63,853 nucleotides of DNA from Neorhizobium galegae bv. officinalis. Lineage in GTDB: Bacteria > Pseudomonadota > Alphaproteobacteria > Rhizobiales > Rhizobiaceae. Position numbers and translations under genes: made by a program. The DNA lies in NCBI GenBank assembly GCA_000985875.1, contig CCRI01000024.1, positions 1 to 63,853 of the forward strand, read 5' to 3'. The first letter of the stretch is position 1. The number at the start of each line of letters is the position of its first letter. A model generated the notes under the pieces. That model searched no databases, was not told the origin of the DNA, and worked only from the letters and a program-made list of their open reading frames with translations. Shown here in pieces: positions 31,133-39,447 of the stretch.

Positions 31133-33553
31133 ATGACGAATTCAACGTCTGCGACGCCTGGTAGCGAAACCTATCCGGTGCTGCCGCTGCGCGACATTGT
31201 GGTCTTTCCGCATATGATCGTGCCTTTGTTCGTCGGACGGGAGAAGTCTATTCGCGCGCTCGAAGAGGTGATGGGTTCCGACAAGCAGATCATGCTGGTC
31301 ACCCAGATCAACGCCGGCGACGACGATCCCGAACCCTCGGCAATCTACAAGGTCGGCACCGTCGCCAACGTGCTGCAGCTCCTGAAGCTGCCCGACGGCA
31401 CCGTCAAGGTTCTGGTCGAAGGCCGCTCGCGCGCCAAGATCGACGGCTATACCGACCGTGAAGAGTTCTACGAGGCGACGGCGAGCGTTCTTGCCGAACC
31501 CGACGAGGATGCGGTCGAGGTCGAAGCCCTGTCGCGCTCCGTGGTTTCCGAGTTCGAAAACTACGTGAAGCTCAACAAGAAGATCTCGCCGGAAGTGGTG
31601 GGTGCCGCAAGCCAGATCGAGGACTATTCGAAGCTGGCCGATACGGTCGCTTCGCATCTGTCGATCAAGATCACCGAAAAGCAGGAAATGCTGGAAACGG
31701 TTTCCGTCAAGCTCCGCCTCGAAAAGGCGCTCGGCTTCATGGAAGGCGAGATTTCCGTCCTGCAGGTGGAAAAGCGTATCCGCTCGCGTGTGAAACGCCA
31801 GATGGAGAAGACCCAGCGCGAGTACTACCTCAACGAACAGATGAAGGCGATCCAGAAGGAGCTCGGCGACGGCGAGGAAGGCCGCGACGAGATGGCCGAG
31901 CTGGAAGAGCGCATCTCCAAGACGAAGCTGTCCAAGGAAGCCAAGGAAAAGGCCGATGCCGAGCTGAAGAAGCTCAAGCAGATGAGCCCGATGTCGGCGG
32001 AAGCCACCGTCGTGCGCAACTATCTCGACTGGCTGCTCGGCATTCCGTGGGGCAAGAAGTCGAAGGTCAAGGCCGACCTCAACAATGCCGAGAAGATCCT
32101 CGAAGCGGATCACTTCGGCCTCGACAAGGTCAAGGAGCGTATCGTCGAATATCTCGCCGTGCAGGCCCGCGCGACCAAGCTCAAGGGCCCGATCCTGTGC
32201 CTCGTCGGCCCTCCGGGCGTCGGCAAGACCTCGCTCGCCCAGTCGATCGCCAAGGCGACCGGCCGCGAATACGTGCGCATGGCTCTCGGCGGCGTCCGTG
32301 ACGAAGCCGAGATCCGCGGTCACCGCCGCACCTATATCGGCTCGATGCCCGGCAAGGTCATCCAGTCGATGAAGAAGGCCAAGAAGTCCAACCCGCTCTT
32401 CCTGCTCGACGAAATCGACAAGATGGGCATGGATTTCCGCGGCGATCCGTCCTCGGCCCTGCTCGAAGTGCTGGATCCGGCGCAGAACTCGACCTTCATG
32501 GACCACTACCTGGAAGTCGAATACGACCTGTCCGACGTGATGTTCATCACCACGGCGAACACGCTGAACATCCCGGCTCCGCTGATGGACCGTATGGAAA
32601 TCATCCGCATCGCCGGTTACACCGAGGATGAGAAGCGCGAGATCGCCAAGCGTCACCTTCTGCCGAAGGCGATCAAGGAACATGCCCTGCAGCCGAACGA
32701 ATTCTCGATCACCGACGATGCCCTGATGGCAATCAGCCAGCAGTACACGCGGGAAGCCGGTGTTCGTAGCTACGAGCGCGAGCTGATGAAGCTCGCCCGC
32801 AAGGCGGTCACCGAGATCATCAAGGGCAAGACCAAGTCGGTTGCGATCACCGCGGCCAACATCTCCGACTACCTCGGCGTTCCGCGGTTCCGCCATGGCG
32901 AAGCCGAGGGCGAGGATCAGGTCGGCGTGGTCACGGGTCTCGCATGGACGGAAGTCGGCGGCGAGCTGCTGACGATCGAAGGCGTGATGATGCCGGGCAA
33001 GGGCCGCATGACGGTCACCGGCAACCTCAAGGAAGTCATGAAGGAATCCATCTCGGCGGCGGCATCCTATGTCCGCAGCAGGGCCGTGGATTTCGGCATC
33101 GAACCGCCGCGCTTCGACAAGTCGGACATCCACGTTCACGTTCCCGAAGGGGCGACCCCGAAGGACGGTCCGTCGGCCGGTGTCGGCATGGCAACCGCGA
33201 TCGTCTCGATCATGACCGGCATTCCCGTTCGCAAGGACGTGGCGATGACGGGCGAGATCACCCTTCGCGGCCGCGTTCTGCCGATCGGCGGTCTCAAGGA
33301 AAAGCTGCTTGCCGCCCTTCGCGGCAACATCAAGACCGTTCTGATCCCGGAAGAAAACGCCAAGGATCTGGCCGAGATTCCGGACAACGTGAAGAACAAC
33401 ATGGAGATCATTCCGGTTTCCCGCATGGGCGAGGTGATCCGTCACGCGCTCGTCCGTCAGCCGGAAGCGATCGAATGGGATGGTACGGTGGAAACCCCGC
33501 TGATCACCACGGTCGAAGGTGTGGACGACGCAGGCGTGACCATAGCGCACTGA
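31133..33553 (+). CDS. lon: Lon protease (ATP-dependent)
   Basis: An 806-residue homohexameric AAA+ protease. N-terminal substrate-binding domain (YPVLPLRDIVVFPHMIVPLF), coiled coil (about 190-300), AAA+ module with GPPGVGKTS (Lys365) and LLDEIDKMG, and a C-terminal protease domain with Ser681 (KDGPSAGVG) and Lys724 (GGLKEK). These match the E. coli Ser679/Lys722 dyad. AAAGGAAATGAA precedes the ATG. Roles known in rhizobia include control of exopolysaccharide synthesis and cell-cycle regulators, which is relevant to the polymer loci here. Confidence 0.99.
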   Translation: MTNSTSATPGSETYPVLPLRDIVVFPHMIVPLFVGREKSIRALEEVMGSDKQIMLVTQINAGDDDPEPSAIYKVGTVANVLQLLKLPDGTVKVLVEGRSRAKIDGYTDREEFYEATASVLAEPDEDAVEVEALSRSVVSEFENYVKLNKKISPEVVGAASQIEDYSKLADTVASHLSIKITEKQEMLETVSVKLRLEKALGFMEGEISVLQVEKRIRSRVKRQMEKTQREYYLNEQMKAIQKELGDGEEGRDEMAELEERISKTKLSKEAKEKADAELKKLKQMSPMSAEATVVRNYLDWLLGIPWGKKSKVKADLNNAEKILEADHFGLDKVKERIVEYLAVQARATKLKGPILCLVGPPGVGKTSLAQSIAKATGREYVRMALGGVRDEAEIRGHRRTYIGSMPGKVIQSMKKAKKSNPLFLLDEIDKMGMDFRGDPSSALLEVLDPAQNSTFMDHYLEVEYDLSDVMFITTANTLNIPAPLMDRMEIIRIAGYTEDEKREIAKRHLLPKAIKEHALQPNEFSITDDALMAISQQYTREAGVRSYERELMKLARKAVTEIIKGKTKSVAITAANISDYLGVPRFRHGEAEGEDQVGVVTGLAWTEVGGELLTIEGVMMPGKGRMTVTGNLKEVMKESISAAASYVRSRAVDFGIEPPRFDKSDIHVHVPEGATPKDGPSAGVGMATAIVSIMTGIPVRKDVAMTGEITLRGRVLPIGGLKEKLLAALRGNIKTVLIPEENAKDLAEIPDNVKNNMEIIPVSRMGEVIRHALVRQPEAIEWDGTVETPLITTVEGVDDAGVTIAH

Positions 33554-33594
33554 TCGATAGCCTTTTGGGTTATGCCAAATTGGCACCAGCAATG

Positions 33595-33624
33595 AAAAAA
33601 GCCGGCACAACGCCGGCTTTTTTT
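33595..33624 (+). terminator. Intrinsic terminator after lon
   Basis: AAAAAAGCCGGC-ACAAC-GCCGGCTTTTTTT, a perfect stem with a 7-T tail. Confidence 0.9.
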
Positions 33625-33676
33625 GTGAAAAATAACGCGTACCCCTTGTTTTTCAGGCGATTGCGGAGCTTTTGGG

Positions 33677-33704
33677 TTGCCACGGGCGGGCTCCTGACTA
33701 TTGT
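33677..33704 (+). promoter_or_regulatory. Probable hupB promoter
   Basis: TTGCCA (-35), 16 nt, TATTGT (-10), about 50 nt before the HU start and after the lon terminator, so HU has its own promoter. Confidence 0.45.
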
Positions 33705-33754
33705 CTGCCCCGATTACATGAGTCGTTCCAAAACCGTTTGAAAGGGGTGGAAAC

Positions 33755-34030
33755 ATGAATAAGAATGAGTTGGTATCCGCAGTGGCCGAGAAGGCCGGCC
33801 TCTCCAAGGCTGATGCCGCATCCGCTGTGGACGCCGTTTTTGAGACCGTACAGGCTGAACTGAAGAAGGGCGGCGACATCCGTCTTGCCGGTTTCGGCAG
33901 CTTCTCCGTTTCCCGTCGCGAAGCGTCCAAGGGTCGTAATCCCTCGACCGGCGCTGAAGTCGACATCCCGGCACGTAACGTGCCGAAGTTCTCGGCCGGC
34001 AAGGGCCTGAAGGACGCAGTCAACAGCTAA
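33755..34030 (+). CDS. hupB: DNA-binding protein HU-beta
   Basis: A 91-residue nucleoid protein of normal length. MNKNELVSAVAEKAGLSKAD helix pair, GFGSFSVSRREASKGRNPST beta arm with the intercalating Pro region, and FSAGKGLKDAV C terminus. Placed after lon as in E. coli and most proteobacteria. AAAGGGGTGGAAAC precedes the ATG. Own promoter and terminator. Confidence 0.98.
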   Translation: MNKNELVSAVAEKAGLSKADAASAVDAVFETVQAELKKGGDIRLAGFGSFSVSRREASKGRNPSTGAEVDIPARNVPKFSAGKGLKDAVNS

Positions 34031-34069
34031 CGCGCTGCCTTAAGGCATCCTGTTGCAGTCTCGCATTTG

Positions 34070-34102
34070 AAAAGGCCCGGGTTATTCCCCGGGCCTTTTT
34101 TT
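34070..34102 (+). terminator. Intrinsic terminator after hupB
   Basis: AAAAGGCCCGGG/CCCGGGCCTTTTTTT around a 6-nt loop; a strong stem with a T tract. Confidence 0.9.
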
Positions 34103-34145
34103 ACGAACAGCTAATCTCCGCCCGCCACGGCCCCGGATGCGAAAA

Positions 34146-34163
34146 CTGTCATCCGCCTGTCAC
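34146..34163 (+). promoter_or_regulatory. PHO box (PhoB binding site)
   Basis: CTGTCAT-CCGC-CTGTCAC is a direct repeat of the 7-bp PhoB half-site with the canonical 4-bp spacer, only one base from a perfect repeat. It ends 48 nt before the start of a phytase-like secreted protein, implying induction under phosphate limitation. Confidence 0.8.
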
Positions 34164-34211
34164 GACCGTGGCTCACAAGCCACCTGTGTTTCATGGACAG
34201 GAGGGCTCCCC

Positions 34212-36401
34212 ATGACGTTTTCACTTCGTGCCGCGTTGACCGCAGCACTTCTTGCTTCGGTTGCCGTGCCGGCAAGCGCCGAACAGGTTTTCAACCGTAT
34301 CGCGTCTTTCCCCGTCGCCGCCAATCTTCCCGCCGACAAGGACAAGCTGAGCCCGAGCTCGGCCGAAATCGTCACTGCCAGCGAAGACGGCATGACGCTC
34401 ATCTATACCGATAGCCCGCTCGGCGCGATCGGCTTCGTCGATATCACTGATCCGAAGGCCCCGAAGCCGCTCGGCGCGCTCACCTTCAAGGGCGAGCCGA
34501 CCTCGGTTGCGTCGGTCGGCAAGAAGGTTCTCGCCGCCGTCAACACCGGCGAAAGCAAGCAGAAGCCGACCGGCATGCTCGCCGTCGTCGATATTGCGAC
34601 GAAGAAGGTCGACCTGACCTGCGATCTCGGCGGCCAGCCGGATTCGATCGCCGTCTCCAAGGACAAGACCTTTGCCGTGATCGCCATCGAGAACGAGCGC
34701 GACGAGGAGGTCAACGATGGCGCCCTCCCGCAGATGCCGGCCGGCGACCTGGTGATCGTCTCCCTGAAGGACGGCACCGCCGACTGTGCCTCGATCAAGC
34801 ACGTGACGTTGACCGGCCTCGCCGGTATCGCGCCGGAAGATCCGGAGCCGGAATTCGTCGCCATCAACGACAATGGCGAAATCGCCCTGACGATGCAGGA
34901 AAACAACGAGATCGTCATCATCGACGGCAAGACCGGCCAGGTCACCGGCCACTTCTCCGCCGGCAAGGCCGATCTCGAAGGCATCGACAACAAGACCGAC
35001 GGCCAGCTGTCCTTCACCGGCAAGGCTTCGGCGCTGCGCGAACCTGACGCCGTCAAGTGGCTCGACAACAACCGTCTCGTCGTCGCCAACGAAGGCGACT
35101 GGAAGGGCGGCTCGCGCGGCTTCACCATCTTCGACCGCACCGGCAAGGTTCTCTACGAATCGGGCGCCTCGCTGGAGCGCGCGGTTGCCCGCCTCGGCCA
35201 TTTCCCGGAAAAGCGCGCGCGCTCAAAGGGCATCGAGGTCGAAGGCATGGAAGCGGCGACCTTCAACGGCCAGAAGTATTTCTTCCTGCTCGCCGAACGC
35301 GCCTCTGTTGTCGCCGTCTACAAGGATACCGGCGCCGAACCGCAGCTGATGCAGATCCTGCCGTCGGGCATCTCGCCGGAAGGTGCCGTCGCCATTCCTG
35401 GCCGCAATCTGTTTGTGACCGCCAACGAAGTCGATCTCGGCAAGGACGGCGGCGCCCGTTCGCATGTGATGATCTACGCCCTGGAAGAAGGCGTGGCCAG
35501 CTATCCGAATCTCGTCTCCAAGGACCTCGACGGCAACGTGCTCGGCTGGGGCGCTCTCTCGGGCCTCGTAGGTGACACCCAGAAGGACGGCATCCTCTAT
35601 GCCGTCAGCGACTCGGTCTACAACATGCAGCCGACGATCTTCACCATCGACACCACCAGGAAGCCCGCTGAAATCACCGGCGTCCTGCGCATCACCCGCG
35701 GCGGCCAGCCGGCCCAGAAACTCGACATCGAGGGCATCGCGCTCGACGGCAAGGGTGGTTTCTGGCTGGCGTCGGAAGGCGACTCCGCCAAGCTGACCGG
35801 CCATGGCCTCTACAATGTCGACGCCAAGGGCGAGATCAAGGCAGAGATCGGCCTGCCCGCAGACCTGCTCGTCGGCGAGACCCGCTTCGGTTTCGAAGGC
35901 GTGACGACGGTCGGGTCGGGCGACGACATGGTTCTGTGGATGGCGATGCAGCGCGAGTGGAAGGACGACCCGAAGGGCACCGTCAAGCTCGTCTCCTATA
36001 AGCCGAACTCCAAGGAATGGGGCGCCGTCCGCTACCCGCTCGAGAAGGCCGGGGCCGGCTGGGTCGGCCTTTCGGAAATCACCGCCCATGGCGATTATGT
36101 CTACATCATCGAGCGCGACAACCTGATCGGCGATGCCGCCAAGTTGAAGAAGCTCTATCGGGTGGCGATCGCCGACCTGAAGCCGGCCAAGATCGGCACC
36201 GATCTGCCGCTGGTCAAGAAGGAAGAAGCCCACGATTTCATCCCGGATCTGAAGGCTTCGAACGGCTATGTCGTCGACAAGCTGGAAGGCTTCACCTTCG
36301 ACAAGTCCGGCAAGGCCTTCGCCGTCACCGACAACGATGGCGTCGATGACAGCTCCGGCGAGACGCTGTTCTTCCCGGTCGATCTCAAGGGCACCAACTA
36401 A
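34212..36401 (+). CDS. Secreted phytase-like (esterase-like, PF13449-type) protein
   Basis: A 729-residue exported protein with a signal peptide (LRAALTAALLASVAVPASA, cleavage near residue 22). The N-terminal half has beta-propeller-type repeats with DGMTLIYTD, GMLAVVDIATKK and EFVAINDNGEIALTMQENNE strands. The C-terminal half (about 400-725) fits the phytase-like esterase domain, with DIEGIALDGKGGFWLASEGD, RFGFEGVTTVG and KLEGFTFDKSGKAFAVTDND. The ATG at 34212 follows AGGAGGGCTCCCC. A PHO box upstream supports a role in scavenging organic phosphate, but enzymatic activity of this domain family is not settled. A terminator follows. Confidence 0.88.
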   Translation: MTFSLRAALTAALLASVAVPASAEQVFNRIASFPVAANLPADKDKLSPSSAEIVTASEDGMTLIYTDSPLGAIGFVDITDPKAPKPLGALTFKGEPTSVASVGKKVLAAVNTGESKQKPTGMLAVVDIATKKVDLTCDLGGQPDSIAVSKDKTFAVIAIENERDEEVNDGALPQMPAGDLVIVSLKDGTADCASIKHVTLTGLAGIAPEDPEPEFVAINDNGEIALTMQENNEIVIIDGKTGQVTGHFSAGKADLEGIDNKTDGQLSFTGKASALREPDAVKWLDNNRLVVANEGDWKGGSRGFTIFDRTGKVLYESGASLERAVARLGHFPEKRARSKGIEVEGMEAATFNGQKYFFLLAERASVVAVYKDTGAEPQLMQILPSGISPEGAVAIPGRNLFVTANEVDLGKDGGARSHVMIYALEEGVASYPNLVSKDLDGNVLGWGALSGLVGDTQKDGILYAVSDSVYNMQPTIFTIDTTRKPAEITGVLRITRGGQPAQKLDIEGIALDGKGGFWLASEGDSAKLTGHGLYNVDAKGEIKAEIGLPADLLVGETRFGFEGVTTVGSGDDMVLWMAMQREWKDDPKGTVKLVSYKPNSKEWGAVRYPLEKAGAGWVGLSEITAHGDYVYIIERDNLIGDAAKLKKLYRVAIADLKPAKIGTDLPLVKKEEAHDFIPDLKASNGYVVDKLEGFTFDKSGKAFAVTDNDGVDDSSGETLFFPVDLKGTN

Positions 36402-36422
36402 GCCCCTTCAAGGCTGAAGCGG

Positions 36423-36450
36423 AAAAGGCCGGGTTCTGCCCGGCCTTTTT
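36423..36450 (+). terminator. Intrinsic terminator after the phytase-like gene
   Basis: AAAAGGCCGGG-TTCT-GCCCGGCCTTTTT; the stem is followed by T residues. Confidence 0.85.
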
Positions 36451-36465
36451 GTGTAAGGAGATGCG

Positions 36466-36933
36466 ATGGATATTGGCATAGAACTGGCGTCTGCTGCGCA
36501 CAAACCTCTGCTGAGGGATCTTCTGTCCGAATACCTCGCGGAGTCCGAAGGGTATGGCGGCTCCGGCCCCGACTACCCGTATTTCGATGCCTATTGGCTG
36601 GAGCCAGAAGGCCGCTGGCCCTATCTCATCCAACGGAACGGCGAATGCATCGGCTTCGCCTTCGTCAACACCTGGTCCGCATCCGGCCGGGGCACCGATT
36701 TCTCGATCGCCGAATTCTACATCGTACCGCAAGCGCGGCGGCATGGTGCTGGACGCGGCGCGGCAACCGCAGTCCTGCACGGGCATCCCGGCCTCTGGGA
36801 ACTGAGCGTCATGGCGTTGAATACGCCTGCTCAGGCCTTCTGGCCGCGGGTGATCGACGCTGCCGGAGGACGTGACGTGGAGCGGGTGAAATCCGATAGC
36901 GGGACGATCTACCGGTTCACGATCGGCGTGTAG
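36466..36933 (+). CDS. GNAT-family acetyltransferase
   Basis: A 155-residue protein with the GNAT order of elements: N-terminal helices, GECIGFAFVNTW strand, then FSIAEFYIVPQARRHGAGRGAATAV, which carries the acetyl-CoA-binding R/Q-x-x-G-x-G/A-like motif (HGAGRGAA), and a C-terminal LNTPAQAFWPRV. GTAAGGAGATGCG precedes the ATG, only 15 nt after the terminator. The substrate is unknown. Some short relatives act on antibiotics or ribosomal proteins, but nothing points to either here. Confidence 0.85.
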   Translation: MDIGIELASAAHKPLLRDLLSEYLAESEGYGGSGPDYPYFDAYWLEPEGRWPYLIQRNGECIGFAFVNTWSASGRGTDFSIAEFYIVPQARRHGAGRGAATAVLHGHPGLWELSVMALNTPAQAFWPRVIDAAGGRDVERVKSDSGTIYRFTIGV

Positions 36934-36960
36934 CAGAAAAGCTAAGCACCGTCGGCGATA

Positions 36961-37089
36961 GCCCCTCATCCGGCTGCCGCCACCTTCTCCCCGTTCTGAC
37001 GGGGAGAAGGGACTTGTGGCACCGCCGGTGCTCCATCTTCCTTCTCCCCGCGCGCGGGGAGAAGGTCCCGGCAGGGGGATGAGGGGCGG
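36961..37089. repeat. RIME-like palindromic intergenic repeat
   Basis: The outer arms GCCCCTCATCC (36961) and GGATGAGGGGC (to about 37088) are inverted. Inside are two further hairpins built from CCTTCTCCCCG and CGGGGAGAAGG. This nested, imperfect palindrome is the hallmark of Rhizobium-specific intergenic mosaic elements. It lies between a GNAT gene and a convergent aldo/keto reductase gene, as expected for RIMEs. Only one copy was noticed in this window. Confidence 0.85.
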
Positions 37090-37106
37090 ACCACTCCTGA
37101 ATAATT

Positions 37107-38093
37107 CTACCAGCGCTGATGCACATGCGGGGCAACCAGCCGCGCATAGATTTCCTTAGTCGCGGTCATTACGTCGTCCGAGATCGCAGGAAGGTCGGCT
37201 GCCGCCGCATTGCCCCTGGCCTGCGCCTCGTTGCGGGCGCCGGGAATGACGACGGTGACAGCCTCGTTCATCAGAATCCATTTCAGCGCAAAGGCCGCCA
37301 TCGACGCTCCCGCCGGCACCAACTTTCGGACTTCCTCGACGGCCTGGAGGCCAACTTCGAACGGCACGCCGGCAAAAGTCTCGCCGACATCGAAGGCGTC
37401 GCCATTCCGGTTGAAGTTGCGGTGGTCGTCCTTGGCAAAGGCTGTATCGCGAGAAATCTTGCCTGACAGCAGGCCGCTTGCCAGCGGCACGCGGACGATG
37501 ACCGCCACGTTCTTCTGCATGGCTTGCCTGAAGAACAGGTCCGCCGGGCGCTGGCGGAAGATGTTGTAGATGATCTGGATGCTGGTGACGTCGGGATATT
37601 CGATCGCCTTCAGCGCTTCCTCGACCTTCTCGACGCTGACCCCGTAATTCTTGATCTTGCCGGCACGGCGCAGATCGTCGAGCGCGCCAAAAACTTCCGG
37701 GCGGTAGAGGACTTCGGTCGGCGGGCAGTGGAGCTGCACGAGGTCGAGGCTGTCGATTTCGAGGTTCTTGAGGCTGCGGTCGATGAAGCCTTCGAGATTG
37801 GCCTTGGTATAGCCCTCAGTGACATGCGGGCTGAGGCGCCTCCCGGCCTTGGTCGCGACCATCGGACGATCGCCCCCGCGCGATTTCAGGACACCGGCAA
37901 TGATCTTTTCCGAGCGGCCGTCGCCATAGACGTCGGCGGTATCGATGAAGGTGACGCCGGCATCGAGCGCCGCTTCCAGCGCCTTGGCCCCATCTGCTTC
38001 GCTGACGTCACCCCAGGAGCCGCCGATCTGCCAGGCGCCGAAACCGATCTCGCTGACGGTGAAGGATGTGCGTCCGAACGCATGGTTTCTCAT
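37107..38093 (-). CDS. Aldo/keto reductase
   Basis: A 328-residue (beta/alpha)8-barrel NADPH-dependent oxidoreductase. Family marks: GFGAWQIGGSWGDV, FIDTADVYGDGRSE (catalytic Asp/Tyr), RPMVATKAGRR (Lys), LVQLHCPPTEV (His), and the cofactor region VVIPGARNEAQARGNAAA. This is the YajO/General stress protein 69-like subgroup. Substrate unknown. The upstream 115 nt separate it from the divergent SbcD-like gene. Confidence 0.93.
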   Translation of the reverse strand: MRNHAFGRTSFTVSEIGFGAWQIGGSWGDVSEADGAKALEAALDAGVTFIDTADVYGDGRSEKIIAGVLKSRGGDRPMVATKAGRRLSPHVTEGYTKANLEGFIDRSLKNLEIDSLDLVQLHCPPTEVLYRPEVFGALDDLRRAGKIKNYGVSVEKVEEALKAIEYPDVTSIQIIYNIFRQRPADLFFRQAMQKNVAVIVRVPLASGLLSGKISRDTAFAKDDHRNFNRNGDAFDVGETFAGVPFEVGLQAVEEVRKLVPAGASMAAFALKWILMNEAVTVVIPGARNEAQARGNAAAADLPAISDDVMTATKEIYARLVAPHVHQRW

Positions 38094-38208
38094 GGTGTCC
38101 TCCGAGTTTGATTGGGCTATCCACAGGCTGCGGAACCCCGAGCTTTCTTCGTGCCCGGCATTTGCCTAAAACACCTGATCTGCTCCGGCAACCGAAACAA
38201 GCGATTCG

Positions 38209-39444
38209 ATGACCTCCTTCCGATTCATCCACGCCGCCGACCTGCATCTCGGCAGTCCCTTTCAGGGGCTGGCGCTGAAGGATGCCGCGATCGCAGAACT
38301 GTTCATCGAGGCGAGCCGCAGGGCGTTTTCAGGCCTGGTCGACCAGGCGGTCGAGCGCAGGGTGGACTTCTTCATCGTCGCCGGCGACGTCTACGACGGC
38401 GACTGGAAGGACAACAAGATCGGCCTGTTCTTCAACCGCGAAGTGGCGCGGCTGGAGCGCGCCGGGATTCCGGTCTTCCTCTTGAAGGGCAATCACGACG
38501 CCGAAAGCGTCATCACTAGGACGATCACCCTGCCGAAGAATGTCAGCGAGTTCCCGGTCAACAAGCCGGGCAGTTTCAAGCTCGATCACCTGAAGGTGGC
38601 GCTGCACGGCCAGGGTTTTGCCGAACGTTCTGCGACCGAGAACCTGGCGCTCGCCTATCCGAAGCCGGAAACGGGCTGGTTCAATATCGGCGTGCTGCAC
38701 ACGTCGCTCACGGGCCGCGAGCCGCATGCGCCCTATGCGCCTTGCTCGGTCGAGGATCTGCGCTCGCGCGGTTACGATTATTGGGCGCTCGGCCATGTGC
38801 ATGATTTCGAGATCGTCGCCGAGGACCCGCTGGTGGTTTTTCCGGGCAATCTCCAGGGCCGCTCGATCCGCGAGCAGGGGGCAAAGGGCGCGGTCCTGGT
38901 GACCGTCGAGGACGGTCGCATCACCCATGAGCGGGTCATCACCGACAGCGCCCGTTTTGCCGAACTCGTGGTTGCAGTCGAACCGGACGACAACATCCCG
39001 GCGATCCTGCGCAGTATCGAAAATGGGTTGGAAGATGCCGTCGAGCGGATGGAAGGCCGGCCGCTGGCGCTGCGCATCCGTCTTACGGGTAAAAGCCGCT
39101 TCCGGAACGAGGTCATGGCCCGCGCCGAGGATTTTCGCGACGAGGTGCAGGCCGCCTGCCATCGCTCTCACCAGGACATCTGGCTCGAAAAGCTGGAAGT
39201 GCGGCTCGAACCGGCAACCAACGGCGCGAGCGTCGCGACCGACATGCTTGGCCTCGAAGGCCTCATTCCCATGGGCGGCTTCGCCCCGGAACTGCTCGCC
39301 GATGCGAATGCCAAGATCGCCGAGATCACCGCCCGCCTGCCGGGTGGCATCGGTGCCGGCGACCTGGCACTCGGTGACGATGCCGAAGCGCTGCTGGCGG
39401 AGGCCCGCGATCTCCTGCTCTCGCGTGCGGCGAGGGCTGGCTGA
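38209..39444 (+). CDS. SbcD/YhaO-type DNA repair metallophosphoesterase
   Basis: A 411-residue protein. Metallophosphoesterase motifs in order: HAADLHLGSPF, AGDVYDGDW, KGNHDAESV, GVLHTSL and LGHVHDFEIV, giving the two-metal site of Mre11/SbcD nucleases. Closer in layout to Bacillus YhaO than to E. coli SbcD. The ATPase partner gene starts 3 nt after its stop, so the two form one operon and presumably a nuclease-ATPase complex acting on DNA ends or hairpins. Confidence 0.9.
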   Translation: MTSFRFIHAADLHLGSPFQGLALKDAAIAELFIEASRRAFSGLVDQAVERRVDFFIVAGDVYDGDWKDNKIGLFFNREVARLERAGIPVFLLKGNHDAESVITRTITLPKNVSEFPVNKPGSFKLDHLKVALHGQGFAERSATENLALAYPKPETGWFNIGVLHTSLTGREPHAPYAPCSVEDLRSRGYDYWALGHVHDFEIVAEDPLVVFPGNLQGRSIREQGAKGAVLVTVEDGRITHERVITDSARFAELVVAVEPDDNIPAILRSIENGLEDAVERMEGRPLALRIRLTGKSRFRNEVMARAEDFRDEVQAACHRSHQDIWLEKLEVRLEPATNGASVATDMLGLEGLIPMGGFAPELLADANAKIAEITARLPGGIGAGDLALGDDAEALLAEARDLLLSRAARAG

Positions 39445-39447
39445 TCC

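Noticed and set aside
31142..33610. 822-codon minus-strand open frame opposite lon
   Set aside because: Antisense shadow of lon caused by high third-position GC; no protein-like features.
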